Origin: an uncultured Anaerocolumna sp. | GTDB lineage: Bacteria; Bacillota; Clostridia; Lachnospirales; Lachnospiraceae | Direction of reading: 5' to 3' | Length of the DNA stretch: 32,106 bases | NCBI GenBank assembly: GCA_937901695.1 | Contig: CALDJN010000389.1 | Location: forward strand, 1 to 32,106 | In this document: positions 23,314 through 32,049 of the stretch, one piece after another | Layout: every line of letters begins with the position of its first letter | How positions within the stretch are numbered: the stretch's first letter is position 1 | Position numbers and translations under genes: made by a program | Notes under the pieces: generated by a model | Told to the model about the DNA's origin: nothing | The model's input: the letters and a program-made list of their open reading frames with translations, nothing else | Databases searched by the model: none

Positions 23314-24300
23314 ATGCCATTAAAAAATTTTCAATATAATAAAATATTGCGAGATTATGATGCAAAGCAGCTGGAGAGTAAGCACAATTTAGACCTTCGT
23401 ACGGAAGAGATATATAAAACCATTCCAGAGATGAAGGAAATTGACGATAAAGTCATAAGTAGTTCCATTGAAAGTGCAAGGCTTCTTTTATATGGTGATG
23501 AGGATGCCTTAAATTCATTGAAAAAAATCACCAAAGATGCCTCTAAGAAAAGGGCTCAGTTGTTAGAACAATATGGTTATCCAAAGGATTTTCTTCAGCC
23601 AGCCTATCATTGTCCGGATTGCAAAGATACTGGCTATATTGGTAAGGAAAAATGTCATTGCTTTAAGCAGGCTATCGTGGATATCGTTTATTCCCAGTCT
23701 AATATAAAAACTGCCATTGCTGTAGAAAACTTTTCCGCTTTCTCTTATGAATTTTATTCTGATGATTATGTGGAACCAAGTATAAAAATGACACCAAGAC
23801 AAAATATTAAAAAAGCTGTACAAGCATGTAAACATTTTATTGAAAACTTTGATCATGAATATAATAACCTTTTACTTTATGGTAATACTGGTGTTGGAAA
23901 GACATTTTTAGCAAACTGTGTTGCCAAAGAACTATTGGACAGCGCTCATACTGTCATTTATTTAACAGCATTTCAGTTATTCGATATACTGGAGAAAAAT
24001 AAATTTGGTAAAAATGAAGATAATTTTGAATCACAAAATCAATTCGAATATATTTTAGATTGTGACTTGCTAATCGTAGACGACTTAGGTACAGAATTAA
24101 ATAACACTTTTGTTTCCTCACAATTATACTTATGTATTAACGAGCGTTTCTTACGACGTAAAGCCACTATTATTTCTACTAATTTGTCTTTAGATAATAT
24201 AAATGCTAATTATAGCGAAAGGGTTTTTTCCCGTATCGCAAGTAATTATACCCTGTTGAAAATTGTCGGTGATGATATTCGACTAAAAAAACTATTTTAA
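23314..24300 (+). CDS. dnaC: DnaC/DnaI-type replicative helicase loader (AAA+ ATPase)
   Basis: This is a 328-residue ATPase of the DnaC/DnaI/IstB group that delivers the replicative helicase to DNA. The N-terminal part ends in a zinc-binding cluster CPDC...CHC (Cys100, 103, 114, 116), as in DnaI. The AAA+ core has Walker A GNTGVGKT (190-197), Walker B LLIVDD (252-257) and sensor STN (288-290). An IstB transposition protein is unlikely because there is no partner transposase and the zinc region is that of DnaI. AAAGGA is about 7 bases before the ATG. It follows the DnaD-family gene, the usual clostridial pairing, though separated here by a 129-bp repeat element. Confidence 0.92.
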   Translation: MPLKNFQYNKILRDYDAKQLESKHNLDLRTEEIYKTIPEMKEIDDKVISSSIESARLLLYGDEDALNSLKKITKDASKKRAQLLEQYGYPKDFLQPAYHCPDCKDTGYIGKEKCHCFKQAIVDIVYSQSNIKTAIAVENFSAFSYEFYSDDYVEPSIKMTPRQNIKKAVQACKHFIENFDHEYNNLLLYGNTGVGKTFLANCVAKELLDSAHTVIYLTAFQLFDILEKNKFGKNEDNFESQNQFEYILDCDLLIVDDLGTELNNTFVSSQLYLCINERFLRRKATIISTNLSLDNINANYSERVFSRIASNYTLLKIVGDDIRLKKLF

Positions 24301-24320
24301 AAGTTTATTTGAGTTTCGCC

Positions 24321-24349
24321 TTGACTTACCATATTGATAATGGTATAAC
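24321..24349 (+). promoter_or_regulatory. Promoter of prs with a palindrome in its spacer
   Basis: TTGACT (24321-24326), a 17-bp spacer and TATAAC (24344-24349). The inverted repeat TACCAT-N7-ATGGTA (24327-24345) starts at the first base after the -35 and runs into the -10, a position suited to a repressor operator. Confidence 0.75.
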
Positions 24350-24373
24350 GTTAATGGACATTTTCCCATTAAC
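24350..24373 (+). promoter_or_regulatory. Leader hairpin upstream of prs
   Basis: GTTAATGG (24350-24357) and CCATTAAC (24366-24373) make a perfect 8-bp stem with an 8-base loop at about the transcription start. It has no T-run after it; role unknown. Confidence 0.55.
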
Positions 24374-24402
24374 AATCAAACTTTATTGGAGGACGAATAA
24401 AA

Positions 24403-25572
24403 ATGCCACAGCAAGAAAAAATAATTGAAACCATTCCAGTGGGGCCTTTAGGAATAATCGCCTTAGAAAGTAGTAAGGCTCTTGGTCAAAAAGTAAATAA
24501 CTACATTGTAAGCTGGCGTAATGAAGTGAACAGTGAGCATACTTCCACCATTGCCTTTTCTGGTTATCAAAGAGATTCCTATTTAATCAGCGCTTCCTGC
24601 CCGAGATTTGGCAGCGGTGAAGCAAAAGGCATCATTAAAGAAACTGTACGTGGTGATGATTTATACCTGCTTGTAGACGTATGTAATTATAGTTTAACTT
24701 ATACAGTATGCGGACAAGTTAATCATATGTCTCCAGATGACCATTACCAAGACTTAAAAAGGATTATAGCAGCTGTTGGCGGCAAAGCTAGAAGAATAAC
24801 TGTAATCATGCCATTCTTATATGAAAGCAGGCAACATAAAAGAAGTTCCAGAGAATCTTTAGATTGCGCTTTGGCTTTACAGGAGTTAACCAACATGGGT
24901 GTAGAAAGTATCCTTACTTTTGATGCTCATGATCCCCGTGTTCAAAATGCGATTCCTTTAAAGGGCTTTGAAACAGTTCAGCCAACTTATCAGTTTATCA
25001 AAGCTTTACTTAAGAATGTACCGGACTTAGTTTTAGATCCAGATCATATGATGGTAATCAGTCCCGATGAAGGTGGTATGAGCCGTGCCGTTTATTTCGC
25101 AAGCGTACTTGGTATTGACCTTGGTATGTTTTACAAACGCCGTGATTATACTACAGTCGTTCACGGACGTAATCCTATTGTTGCTCATGAATTCCTTGGT
25201 GATGATATTGAAGGAAAAGATGTGTTAATTATTGATGACATGATTTCCTCAGGGGAAAGTATGATAGACGTTGCCATGGAATTAAGGAAGAGAAAAGCAG
25301 GAAGAATCTTTGTATGTGCAACCTTCGGATTGTTCACCAATGGTCTTGATAAATTTGATGAGGCTTATGAACAAGGATTAATCTATCGTGTATTGACTAC
25401 AAACTTAGTGTATCAACCATCTGAATTACTTTCCAAACCTTATTATATTAGTGTAGACATGAGTAAGTACATTGCTTTATTAATTGATACTCTAAATCAT
25501 GATGAATCCATCAGCGAATTCTTAAGCCCAACAGAACGTATCCAAAAAGTAGTAAACAAATACAAGAAGTGA
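24403..25572 (+). CDS. prs: Ribose-phosphate pyrophosphokinase, long divergent form
   Basis: This enzyme makes PRPP from ribose-5-phosphate and ATP for nucleotide, His and Trp synthesis. It has 389 residues, against about 315 for typical Prs. The phosphoribosyl-binding loop is clear (DVLIIDDMISSGESM, 273-287), the flexible catalytic loop reads KRRDY (245-249), and the ATP region is ESRQHKRSSRESLDCAL (141-157) in place of the usual RQDRK-type motif. FDAHDPR (173-179) replaces DLHAxQ. The N-terminal ~90 residues differ from classical Prs. I believe such forms are found in Lachnospiraceae. GGAGGA is 9 bases before ATG. It has its own promoter, so it is probably independent of the dnaD-dnaC unit. 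It converges on the penicillin-binding protein gene. Confidence 0.88.
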   Translation: MPQQEKIIETIPVGPLGIIALESSKALGQKVNNYIVSWRNEVNSEHTSTIAFSGYQRDSYLISASCPRFGSGEAKGIIKETVRGDDLYLLVDVCNYSLTYTVCGQVNHMSPDDHYQDLKRIIAAVGGKARRITVIMPFLYESRQHKRSSRESLDCALALQELTNMGVESILTFDAHDPRVQNAIPLKGFETVQPTYQFIKALLKNVPDLVLDPDHMMVISPDEGGMSRAVYFASVLGIDLGMFYKRRDYTTVVHGRNPIVAHEFLGDDIEGKDVLIIDDMISSGESMIDVAMELRKRKAGRIFVCATFGLFTNGLDKFDEAYEQGLIYRVLTTNLVYQPSELLSKPYYISVDMSKYIALLIDTLNHDESISEFLSPTERIQKVVNKYKK

Positions 25573-25679
25573 TAGGAGTAGCCAAAGGGTATATTCCCAC
25601 TTGCCTATTGGTAAGTTTATCCCCCTTACGCTGCTTACTCATAACCTAATTTTCACTATGTGGCATTTCTATGAAAGAA

Positions 25680-25961
25680 TAGGCTGTTGCAAAGCTGTCA
25701 TTCTGAGCCTGAAAGGCGAAGAATCTCATTTTAAGGTGGGATTCTTCGCCTTTGGCTCAGAATGACAAAGCTTACTCAGAGTGACAAAGCCTGCCCAGAA
25801 TGACAAAGCTTGCTCAGTGTGGCAAAACCTGCTCAGAGTGACAAAGCTTGCTCAGTGTGGCAAAACCTGCTCAGGGTGGCCAAAGCCAGCTCAGTGTGGC
25901 AAAGCCTGCTCAGAGTGACAAAGCCAGCTCAAAATGACATTTTTGTTTTGCAGCAACCCTA
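25680..25961. mobile_element. GTCATTCTGAG-family MITE-like element 4, with nine ~19-bp units, overlapping a gene end
   Basis: Imperfect terminal inverted repeats are TAGGCTGTTGCAAA (25680-25693) and TTTGCAGCAACCCTA (25947-25961). A palindrome GTCATTCTGAGCC...GGCGAAGAATC / GATTCTTCGCC...GGCTCAGAATGAC occupies 25697-25766. It is followed by nine units of 19 bp (one of 20) from 25764 to 25935, e.g. GACAAAGCTTGCTCAGTGT. That is the reverse complement of the unit type in element 2. The last three bases of the right end are the stop codon of the penicillin-binding protein. The 107 bases from the prs stop to this element hold nothing clear. Confidence 0.8.
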
Positions 25962-28487
25962 CTTTTTTGCTCCAATATCTGTGGCAGGATTTTCATCGAC
26001 AGTTTCGTCATTACCATCTAAACCATCATTTACCTCCCCCTCAAGACCATTGCTTATATCACCATTAGCCCCTCCATCTATATCTGCATCACCTTTATTT
26101 ATATCCTCTATATCTAAGCCTGATTGGTTATCAGTATCTACTTCAGGTTCTGTATCCTCATAAAATCCATCATCATTAGGTTCATTCCATTGGTCCCCTG
26201 AATCAGGGTCTGTATTAAAGTCTTGATTTTCACTATTATCTATATTTTCCTGATTACTTCCTTTTCCTTTGTTATCCTGATTTTCAATAGTGTTCTGATT
26301 ATTAGAGTCTTCTAGATTATTAACCGAATCTTTCTCCGTTTCCTCCACTTCCTCCTTCACTTCTTCTTCCGGAGGTCGATTATCTACATAAGGTATAAAT
26401 TTTTTATATTCTAAGTCTTTATGTATTTTATCCATATAAGTTTTCCATATAGTACCTGGGTAGTTAGAACCATATAGGTTGCCCAGAGACTTTGGAATGT
26501 CATACCCAACCCATACTCCTGTAGTGTAATAAGGGGTATACCCTACAAACCAGCCATCTTTGTTATCATTTGTTGTTCCGGTTTTACCGGCACTGGGCAT
26601 ATTCTCCAAAGCTAAACCTCTTCCTGTTCCCCTTGTTATGACACCCTCTAATACGTTTGTCATCATCCTTGCTGCATTGGTTTCATAGATTCGCTTTTGC
26701 TTATTGGTTTCACCTACAACTTCATTTCCTTCTGCATCTAATATCTTTATAATACAGGTAGGCTCGCGAAAGACTCCGTCATTTTCTAAGGCAGCATAAG
26801 CTGAGGTTAGTTCAACTGGGCTTGTTCCTATTGTAAAACCTCCTAAAGATGCTGCAGGTATATAATCTTTTTTATCAATTTTAGAAAAATTCATATTTAG
26901 TAAATAGGATAGTCCGGCTTTAGGAGTTAACTCTTCAAACATTTTCCAAGCTATGGTATTCTTTGATAATTCAATTGCCCTTCTTAATTCCATTTTACCG
27001 GAATAGCCTCCGCCGGCATTAGAAGGTCCATCTTTTATGGGTTCATCAACAACTATATTGTCGGGATAATACCCTTTCTCAAAGCTAGGCGTATATACGA
27101 TAAGTGGTTTTATGGCACTTCCCGGCTGCCTAAAGCTTTGATATCCTCTGTTTAAGGTATAACCGTTATATTCCTGGGACCTTCCTCCTACAATGGCAGC
27201 CACTTTACCGGTTGCGTTGTCTATACTAACGGCTGCTCCCTGCAATGTATAGATTCCTTCTTTATTCACTTCTTTATAATCTTTTAAAGTATCATCAACT
27301 GCTTGCTGTAGTTGTTTTTGTTTCTTTAAATCAATGGAGGTGTAGATACGATATCCTTTAAAATACAGAGACTTTTGAACCTTATTATATAAATCATAAT
27401 ACTGTTCCTCGTATCTTTCCTGTTGTTCTTTATTCTCAAACTGGTATTTGAATTCAAAACCCTGCTTTTCCATCAGAGCTCTTGTGGCACAATGATATAC
27501 ATAAGTATCTACATAATTGTTTTTTTTCTCTTTACTTAAAGAAAGTTTAATATCCTGGCTGGCAGCCTTATTGTATGCTTCCAGTCCTATCCGGCCATCA
27601 TTATACATCTGCCCCAGAATACGATTGCGCCTGCCTATGGTATTATCCATATGATTTAAAGGATTATAGAGGGTGGGATTATTGGGTATAGCACATAAAA
27701 ATGCGATTTCTGACAGGGTAAGGTCTTTGGATTTCTTACTAAAATATCCTTTACTTGCTGCTTCTATACCATAATAACCATTAGCGAAGTAAATATTATT
27801 CAAATAAAACTCCATAATATCTTCTTTGTTATATTTTTTCTCTAACTCAATAGCAATAAATATTTCTTTTAATTTTCTTTCATAGCTTACTTCATTGCTA
27901 AGGAATATATTTCTTGCCAGCTGCTGGGTAATAGTGCTGGCACCTTGGGTTATCTCACCTTCATTTTTAATAAGAGCTGTCATAGCCCTGATAATAGCCA
28001 GCAGGTCTACCCCCTCATGTGACATAAACTTTTTATCTTCAATAGAAATCATAGCGTCAATTACTGTGTCTGGAATATCTTTATACTCCAGGTAATATAC
28101 ATCTTTTTCTCCCTTTAGTACAGAGGATAGTTTTCCATTTACATCATATACTAAGCTGGTTTCTGTCTGGCGGAAAGTATCCCTGTCAGACATTCTGACT
28201 ACCTCCTGGGCTTCTTTTTGATATCGGATGATGGTATCACCGTATTTAAAATAAATGAACAAGCCTGCTATCAAAACACATAAAGATAGAATTAATAGCA
28301 TAATTAGAAAAGACCAGCCTATTGTTTTACCGAAAGAACGTTTTTCTTTTTTACTGGCTTGTTTCTTATTCTTATTCTGTTTCGATTTGTGATTCGTCTT
28401 TTTATTAGTATTCATGCTGTTTTTTTTATTTGTCCTCTTATTCTTTTGACTTGTATTTGTTCTTGAATTCGATGCTGATTTATTCAT
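25959..28487 (-). CDS. Class A penicillin-binding protein (bifunctional PBP1A type)
   Basis: This 842-residue peptidoglycan synthase has both glycosyltransferase and transpeptidase domains. A Lys/Asn-rich cytoplasmic tail (1-52) and a membrane anchor (~57-80) come first. The GT51 domain has SIEDKKFMSHEG (148-159, catalytic Glu150) and STITQQLARN (184-193). The transpeptidase has SxxK in GSAIKP (Ser457, Lys460), SKN (508-510) and KTGTT (635-639). After about 705 a ~135-residue acidic, Asn/Asp/Glu/Gly-rich low-complexity tail follows. The stop codon TAG is the end of a MITE-like element, so the native C-terminus may have been altered. The Shine-Dalgarno is modest (AAGG, ~6 bases). A TATAAT at 28524-28529 (minus) has no good -35; the upstream YhaN-like gene ends 113 bp away. 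Confidence 0.95.
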   Translation of the reverse strand: MNKSASNSRTNTSQKNKRTNKKNSMNTNKKTNHKSKQNKNKKQASKKEKRSFGKTIGWSFLIMLLILSLCVLIAGLFIYFKYGDTIIRYQKEAQEVVRMSDRDTFRQTETSLVYDVNGKLSSVLKGEKDVYYLEYKDIPDTVIDAMISIEDKKFMSHEGVDLLAIIRAMTALIKNEGEITQGASTITQQLARNIFLSNEVSYERKLKEIFIAIELEKKYNKEDIMEFYLNNIYFANGYYGIEAASKGYFSKKSKDLTLSEIAFLCAIPNNPTLYNPLNHMDNTIGRRNRILGQMYNDGRIGLEAYNKAASQDIKLSLSKEKKNNYVDTYVYHCATRALMEKQGFEFKYQFENKEQQERYEEQYYDLYNKVQKSLYFKGYRIYTSIDLKKQKQLQQAVDDTLKDYKEVNKEGIYTLQGAAVSIDNATGKVAAIVGGRSQEYNGYTLNRGYQSFRQPGSAIKPLIVYTPSFEKGYYPDNIVVDEPIKDGPSNAGGGYSGKMELRRAIELSKNTIAWKMFEELTPKAGLSYLLNMNFSKIDKKDYIPAASLGGFTIGTSPVELTSAYAALENDGVFREPTCIIKILDAEGNEVVGETNKQKRIYETNAARMMTNVLEGVITRGTGRGLALENMPSAGKTGTTNDNKDGWFVGYTPYYTTGVWVGYDIPKSLGNLYGSNYPGTIWKTYMDKIHKDLEYKKFIPYVDNRPPEEEVKEEVEETEKDSVNNLEDSNNQNTIENQDNKGKGSNQENIDNSENQDFNTDPDSGDQWNEPNDDGFYEDTEPEVDTDNQSGLDIEDINKGDADIDGGANGDISNGLEGEVNDGLDGNDETVDENPATDIGAKK

Positions 28488-28600
28488 AAGACCTTGGGAC
28501 TATGTACTTTTATTAGCCATAATATTATAATCCTCTATGCTTTTTCCATGGATGACTTCTTAATAATGTCGAATATGCTCCTGCCACTTATTCGATAAAT

Positions 28601-30757
28601 TTAGATGTTGAGATTTATATAATTATAATCCACTTGCATCTGGTCAAGAAAAGACTTTTCTCTTTTATGACAGGTAAATAATATGATTTGCCCATTTTCA
28701 CTTTGTGCAAGTGATTCCAAAGCAGCTTTTGTCCGCTTATCATCATATAGGGCAAAGCAATCATCTAACAAGATTGGCATTGCTCCTTTTCCATACACTA
28801 AATCAGATATGGCTAGTCGAAGTGCCAGATATAATTGGCATATGGTTCCTGCACTTAGCTTGTCTAATAATATGTAGTTGTCTTGCCCCTCTACTTTAAT
28901 GTTCATTTTCTCATCTACTTTAACATTGGAATACTTTCCATTGGTTATGGATTCTGCAAGTTTCGAAACCAGCTCATTTAATTTCCATCCGAAACTGTCA
29001 TGAATATCTACAGAAAGATTTTCAATGGTTTCTATGGCTAAATTGATTGCAGATAATTCCACTTCATTATTCTTAGCTTGTTCCTCTGCTTCCTGAAGCT
29101 GCCTGGTCAGCTGCATTAGTCTTTCTTCATTGTCTTCTAAAGCTTTTAATTCCCACTTTATCTTTTCTTTTTTCAGTTTAATTTCTTCGTACTCTTTGGC
29201 TCTATTGTCCTTTAAATGGGCAATGGACTGCTTTTCATTTCTAATGTACTCCTCCAATAATGAGAAACTGCTATTACCTGCTTCAAAGACTGGCAATCCT
29301 TCTTTATGATATAAATTGGAGAAGGCACTAAAATACCCAATCAATTCTTCTTCTGTTATGTGAATTTTATTACTAGTATTCATTATTTGTTCTTCATAGT
29401 CCTCTATTTGGTTTTGAAGGTGCCCAAGAGACATCTCTGATTTTAAATGATATTCATACTGACTCTTTAATTCTTGTTCACTGGCAACATGATTTCTATC
29501 TAAAATACTTTGCCTCTTACTATTTAATTTTTTTAGATTCTCTTCTAAAATCCGATACCACTCTTCTGTATTATGCTGCTTTGCTTTCCATTGTTTTACT
29601 AAATATAAAAATCCAATAAAAGCTGCAGCTCCAATGGCTGCAATGGCTAACAAAAAGGGGCTCTTATGCTTCATAAAAAAGAGAATACCAATAATACACG
29701 CAATCACCGGTATAAGTCCAATAAATAGATTACCCATTCTTTCTTTTTTCATCTTATCCCAATAATCTTCTGTAAAAGTAGATTTCTTTTCCTCATATTG
29801 AACTATGTTATAATTAATATTCTCAAGTTCTTTCAGCTGTTCCAGAAGATAACTGCTCCCTTTCGTACTGCCTAATAGATTGCTTTGCTCTTCCTTTAAT
29901 CTATTTTGCTTCTCTTTCAGACTTTGTTTTAGATTCCTATCCTGGCAGTAACTATTATACTTTTCTCTTATAACAGGAAAATAATCCAGATGTTCCTCGT
30001 ATTTTACCATTGAGCCAAAGCCCTTTTCCTCTGGATTCATTGCTCCAAAACTTTGAGAAGTACCTTCATTTTTACTAAATTGCAGTTTTTCCTTTTGTTC
30101 TAATTCTTTTAATTGTAAGGTTAATTCATCTATTTTATCTTCTTTTTGAATACATTCCTCCAGTTCTTCTTTTATCATTTTAATTTTATTGTCTAACTGA
30201 AGGTTCTCCAGTTCTTTTCGCTTATCCTTTAAAATATTCTGTGCTCTGGTTACATCTACTTCATTACTTTTTGACATAGATAGATTAGCAAGATAATTTC
30301 GTACTTCTTCTACCAGTTCCTTATCCGTTTTTGCTCTTAGCTGCTCAACACTGATTGTATTACGATAGCCCGATTCCGTAAGTCCGCCATAAAGCTCCAC
30401 AAGCTCCTCAGGTTTTAAGTTTATCTCCCTTCCAGTATTAATATCTATAATAGTACAGTTCTTTGTATTCTTATCAAAATTGCGAAGGATACGATATGCC
30501 TTACCATCCGCTTCTATATCCATACTTCCGTTATAAGCACCAGGTGTATCCCAAGGCTGGTACTTTAAATAGGTATCGTCTTTGGAGGCTCTTCCTCTTT
30601 GCTTTTCTATTCCAAATAACATTCCTTTAATAAAGGTATGAATGGTAGATTTACCTGCTTCATTTTCTCCATAAATTAGGTTTATGCCACTTTTTAAAGT
30701 AATTGTTTTATTATGAAATTTTCCAAAATGATTTAATCTTAATTCTTTGATTTCCAA
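28601..30757 (-). CDS. SbcC/YhaN-like ATPase with coiled coils and central membrane segments
   Basis: This is a 718-residue RecF/SbcC-type ATPase. Walker A GENEAGKST (30-38) is in the N-terminal lobe ('KELRLNHFGKFHNKTITLKSGINLIYG'). Signature LSAGTICQLYLALRLA (from 634) and Walker B ILLDD (662-666) are in the C-terminal lobe. Charged coiled-coil arms lie between, and two hydrophobic segments (~342-362 and ~367-387) sit at the middle where SbcC would have its zinc hook. It is shorter than SbcC and resembles Bacillus YhaN (AAA_27). The start codon is TTG, with GGGAG 8 bases upstream, and no alternative fits the conserved N-terminus. It follows the metallophosphoesterase gene, so the two likely form a DNA-end-processing or checkpoint complex, perhaps membrane-tethered. 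Confidence 0.88.
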   Translation of the reverse strand: MEIKELRLNHFGKFHNKTITLKSGINLIYGENEAGKSTIHTFIKGMLFGIEKQRGRASKDDTYLKYQPWDTPGAYNGSMDIEADGKAYRILRNFDKNTKNCTIIDINTGREINLKPEELVELYGGLTESGYRNTISVEQLRAKTDKELVEEVRNYLANLSMSKSNEVDVTRAQNILKDKRKELENLQLDNKIKMIKEELEECIQKEDKIDELTLQLKELEQKEKLQFSKNEGTSQSFGAMNPEEKGFGSMVKYEEHLDYFPVIREKYNSYCQDRNLKQSLKEKQNRLKEEQSNLLGSTKGSSYLLEQLKELENINYNIVQYEEKKSTFTEDYWDKMKKERMGNLFIGLIPVIACIIGILFFMKHKSPFLLAIAAIGAAAFIGFLYLVKQWKAKQHNTEEWYRILEENLKKLNSKRQSILDRNHVASEQELKSQYEYHLKSEMSLGHLQNQIEDYEEQIMNTSNKIHITEEELIGYFSAFSNLYHKEGLPVFEAGNSSFSLLEEYIRNEKQSIAHLKDNRAKEYEEIKLKKEKIKWELKALEDNEERLMQLTRQLQEAEEQAKNNEVELSAINLAIETIENLSVDIHDSFGWKLNELVSKLAESITNGKYSNVKVDEKMNIKVEGQDNYILLDKLSAGTICQLYLALRLAISDLVYGKGAMPILLDDCFALYDDKRTKAALESLAQSENGQIILFTCHKREKSFLDQMQVDYNYINLNI

Positions 30758-30770
30758 GATTTCTTCTCCC

Positions 30771-30797
30771 TATTACCTTACTTTTGCTCTAGTAATG
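30771..30797. repeat. Degenerate duplicate of the 3' end of the upstream nuclease gene
   Basis: 30771-30797 matches 30834-30861, which spans the stop codon of the metallophosphoesterase gene, with two substitutions and one single-base gap. On the minus strand both read as CATTACT...GCAAAAGTAAG followed by a stop. The copy lies in the 78-bp gap before the YhaN-like gene. Confidence 0.65.
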
Positions 30798-30835
30798 AAA
30801 TCATACTCTGTAATATTTTCGTTATCAGCATCTTA

Positions 30836-31915
30836 TTATCTTACTTTTGCTCCCAGTAATGCCTCCAGCCCGTAGTATAATGCCTTCTTTCCAACTACTT
30901 CCTGATTTTTTACCTTTTCGCTTTGAACTTTTATACCTTTTATATACAAACCTATCATATTATCCTGATTTTCTTGGTAGAGAGCTTCAAAATCATAATC
31001 GGGAACCGTATCATCAATTACCTCAATTACATTTCCTAGACTATAGATATCTTCCTTTTGAAAGGAAATATCTGCATCACGAAATCCTGTAATTTGGAAT
31101 ATATATATATTCTGCTCTCCATATTCTTTTATTTTAGCTTTTGCCATATCCATTAACGCTCCATTGGTGAAGCTTGGCTGAATCGGCAATTCTACTTTCA
31201 CATATTCTCTTACAGAATGAGGGATAAAATCTAAATGAATATGGGAAATGACTTCTTCTTTTATTATTTCCCCCATAATATACCCTCTTGGACCTGTTTC
31301 ATTTTTATCTAATGGCTCCAGAGAGCCTGCATATGCCATTCTTTCACCAAATAATTCCGGTTTATGAATATGTCCTAATGCCACATAGTCGAATCCATTA
31401 TTAAGAACAGCCTTTTTATCTATGGGTATATTTTTCTCATCACCACCATGGGCAAGTAATATATTGATTCGTTCCTCACATCCCGGCCTTACTTTATTAT
31501 ACATTGGCTTTGTAATGTCTCTTGTATGATAACTAAAACCATAAACTTCCGTATTAATGTCTTCTAAGTATATACTGTCCATATCCTCTTCCATTAACAT
31601 ATGAACCCCATTACACCAGTCAAAACCAACATAGTTTGATCTGGCACCTATATAATCGTGATTACCTGCTATTATAATAACTTTAGTCTTAATTAATTTT
31701 TCAAAACTATAGTTTACTTCTTTTAATTCTCTTATTAAAGGCTGTTTATGAAATAAATCACCTGAAATTAGTAATAAATCTATTTCTTTCTCATTGCATA
31801 TATCTATGATTCTGTTAAAACTGGATAAAATCTCTTTTTCTCTCATAACGCCCCAAGGATAATTAGAGTCTGGCTTTGCGCCTATATGTATATCTGATAT
31901 ATGAATAAATTTCAT
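30836..31915 (-). CDS. SbcD/YhaO-like metallophosphoesterase (DNA exonuclease subunit)
   Basis: This is a 359-residue calcineurin-type phosphoesterase with the full metal-binding set: DIHIG (8-12), GDLFH (48-52), GNHD (~84-87), AHGG and GHIH. The order and spacing are those of SbcD/Mre11-type nucleases, and the length and partner fit Bacillus YhaO. The expected activity is a metal-dependent nuclease on DNA ends, gated by the ATPase encoded next (78-bp gap, same strand). GAGGAG is 7 bases before the ATG. A clean promoter lies at 31969-31997. The gene's last bases are partly duplicated downstream. Confidence 0.9.
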   Translation of the reverse strand: MKFIHISDIHIGAKPDSNYPWGVMREKEILSSFNRIIDICNEKEIDLLLISGDLFHKQPLIRELKEVNYSFEKLIKTKVIIIAGNHDYIGARSNYVGFDWCNGVHMLMEEDMDSIYLEDINTEVYGFSYHTRDITKPMYNKVRPGCEERINILLAHGGDEKNIPIDKKAVLNNGFDYVALGHIHKPELFGERMAYAGSLEPLDKNETGPRGYIMGEIIKEEVISHIHLDFIPHSVREYVKVELPIQPSFTNGALMDMAKAKIKEYGEQNIYIFQITGFRDADISFQKEDIYSLGNVIEVIDDTVPDYDFEALYQENQDNMIGLYIKGIKVQSEKVKNQEVVGKKALYYGLEALLGAKVR

Positions 31916-31968
31916 AGGACCACTCCTCGTATACTGATTTAAAATGAAATCGAATATTTGTTTTCATT

Positions 31969-31997
31969 ATTGTACCATTATTTTAATTTCATGACAA
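31969..31997 (-). promoter_or_regulatory. Promoter of the YhaO/YhaN-like pair
   Basis: On the minus strand TTGTCA (31992-31997), a 17-bp spacer and TACAAT (31969-31974) lie 53 bases before the ATG. A perfect 14-bp palindrome AATTCTTAAGAATT (32005-32018) is just upstream of the -35. Confidence 0.75.
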
Positions 31998-32049
31998 CCA
32001 AAGGAATTCTTAAGAATTACTATATAAAATAAAAAGTTGGCTTATTAAA

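Noticed and set aside
23314..24300. IstB transposition helper
   Set aside because: The AAA+ core is similar, but the N-terminal zinc cluster, the DnaD-family neighbour and the lack of an IstA transposase favour a helicase loader.
25810..26163. 117-codon plus-strand open frame
   Set aside because: Half is the tandem array of element 4 and half is the antisense of the low-complexity tail of the penicillin-binding protein gene.
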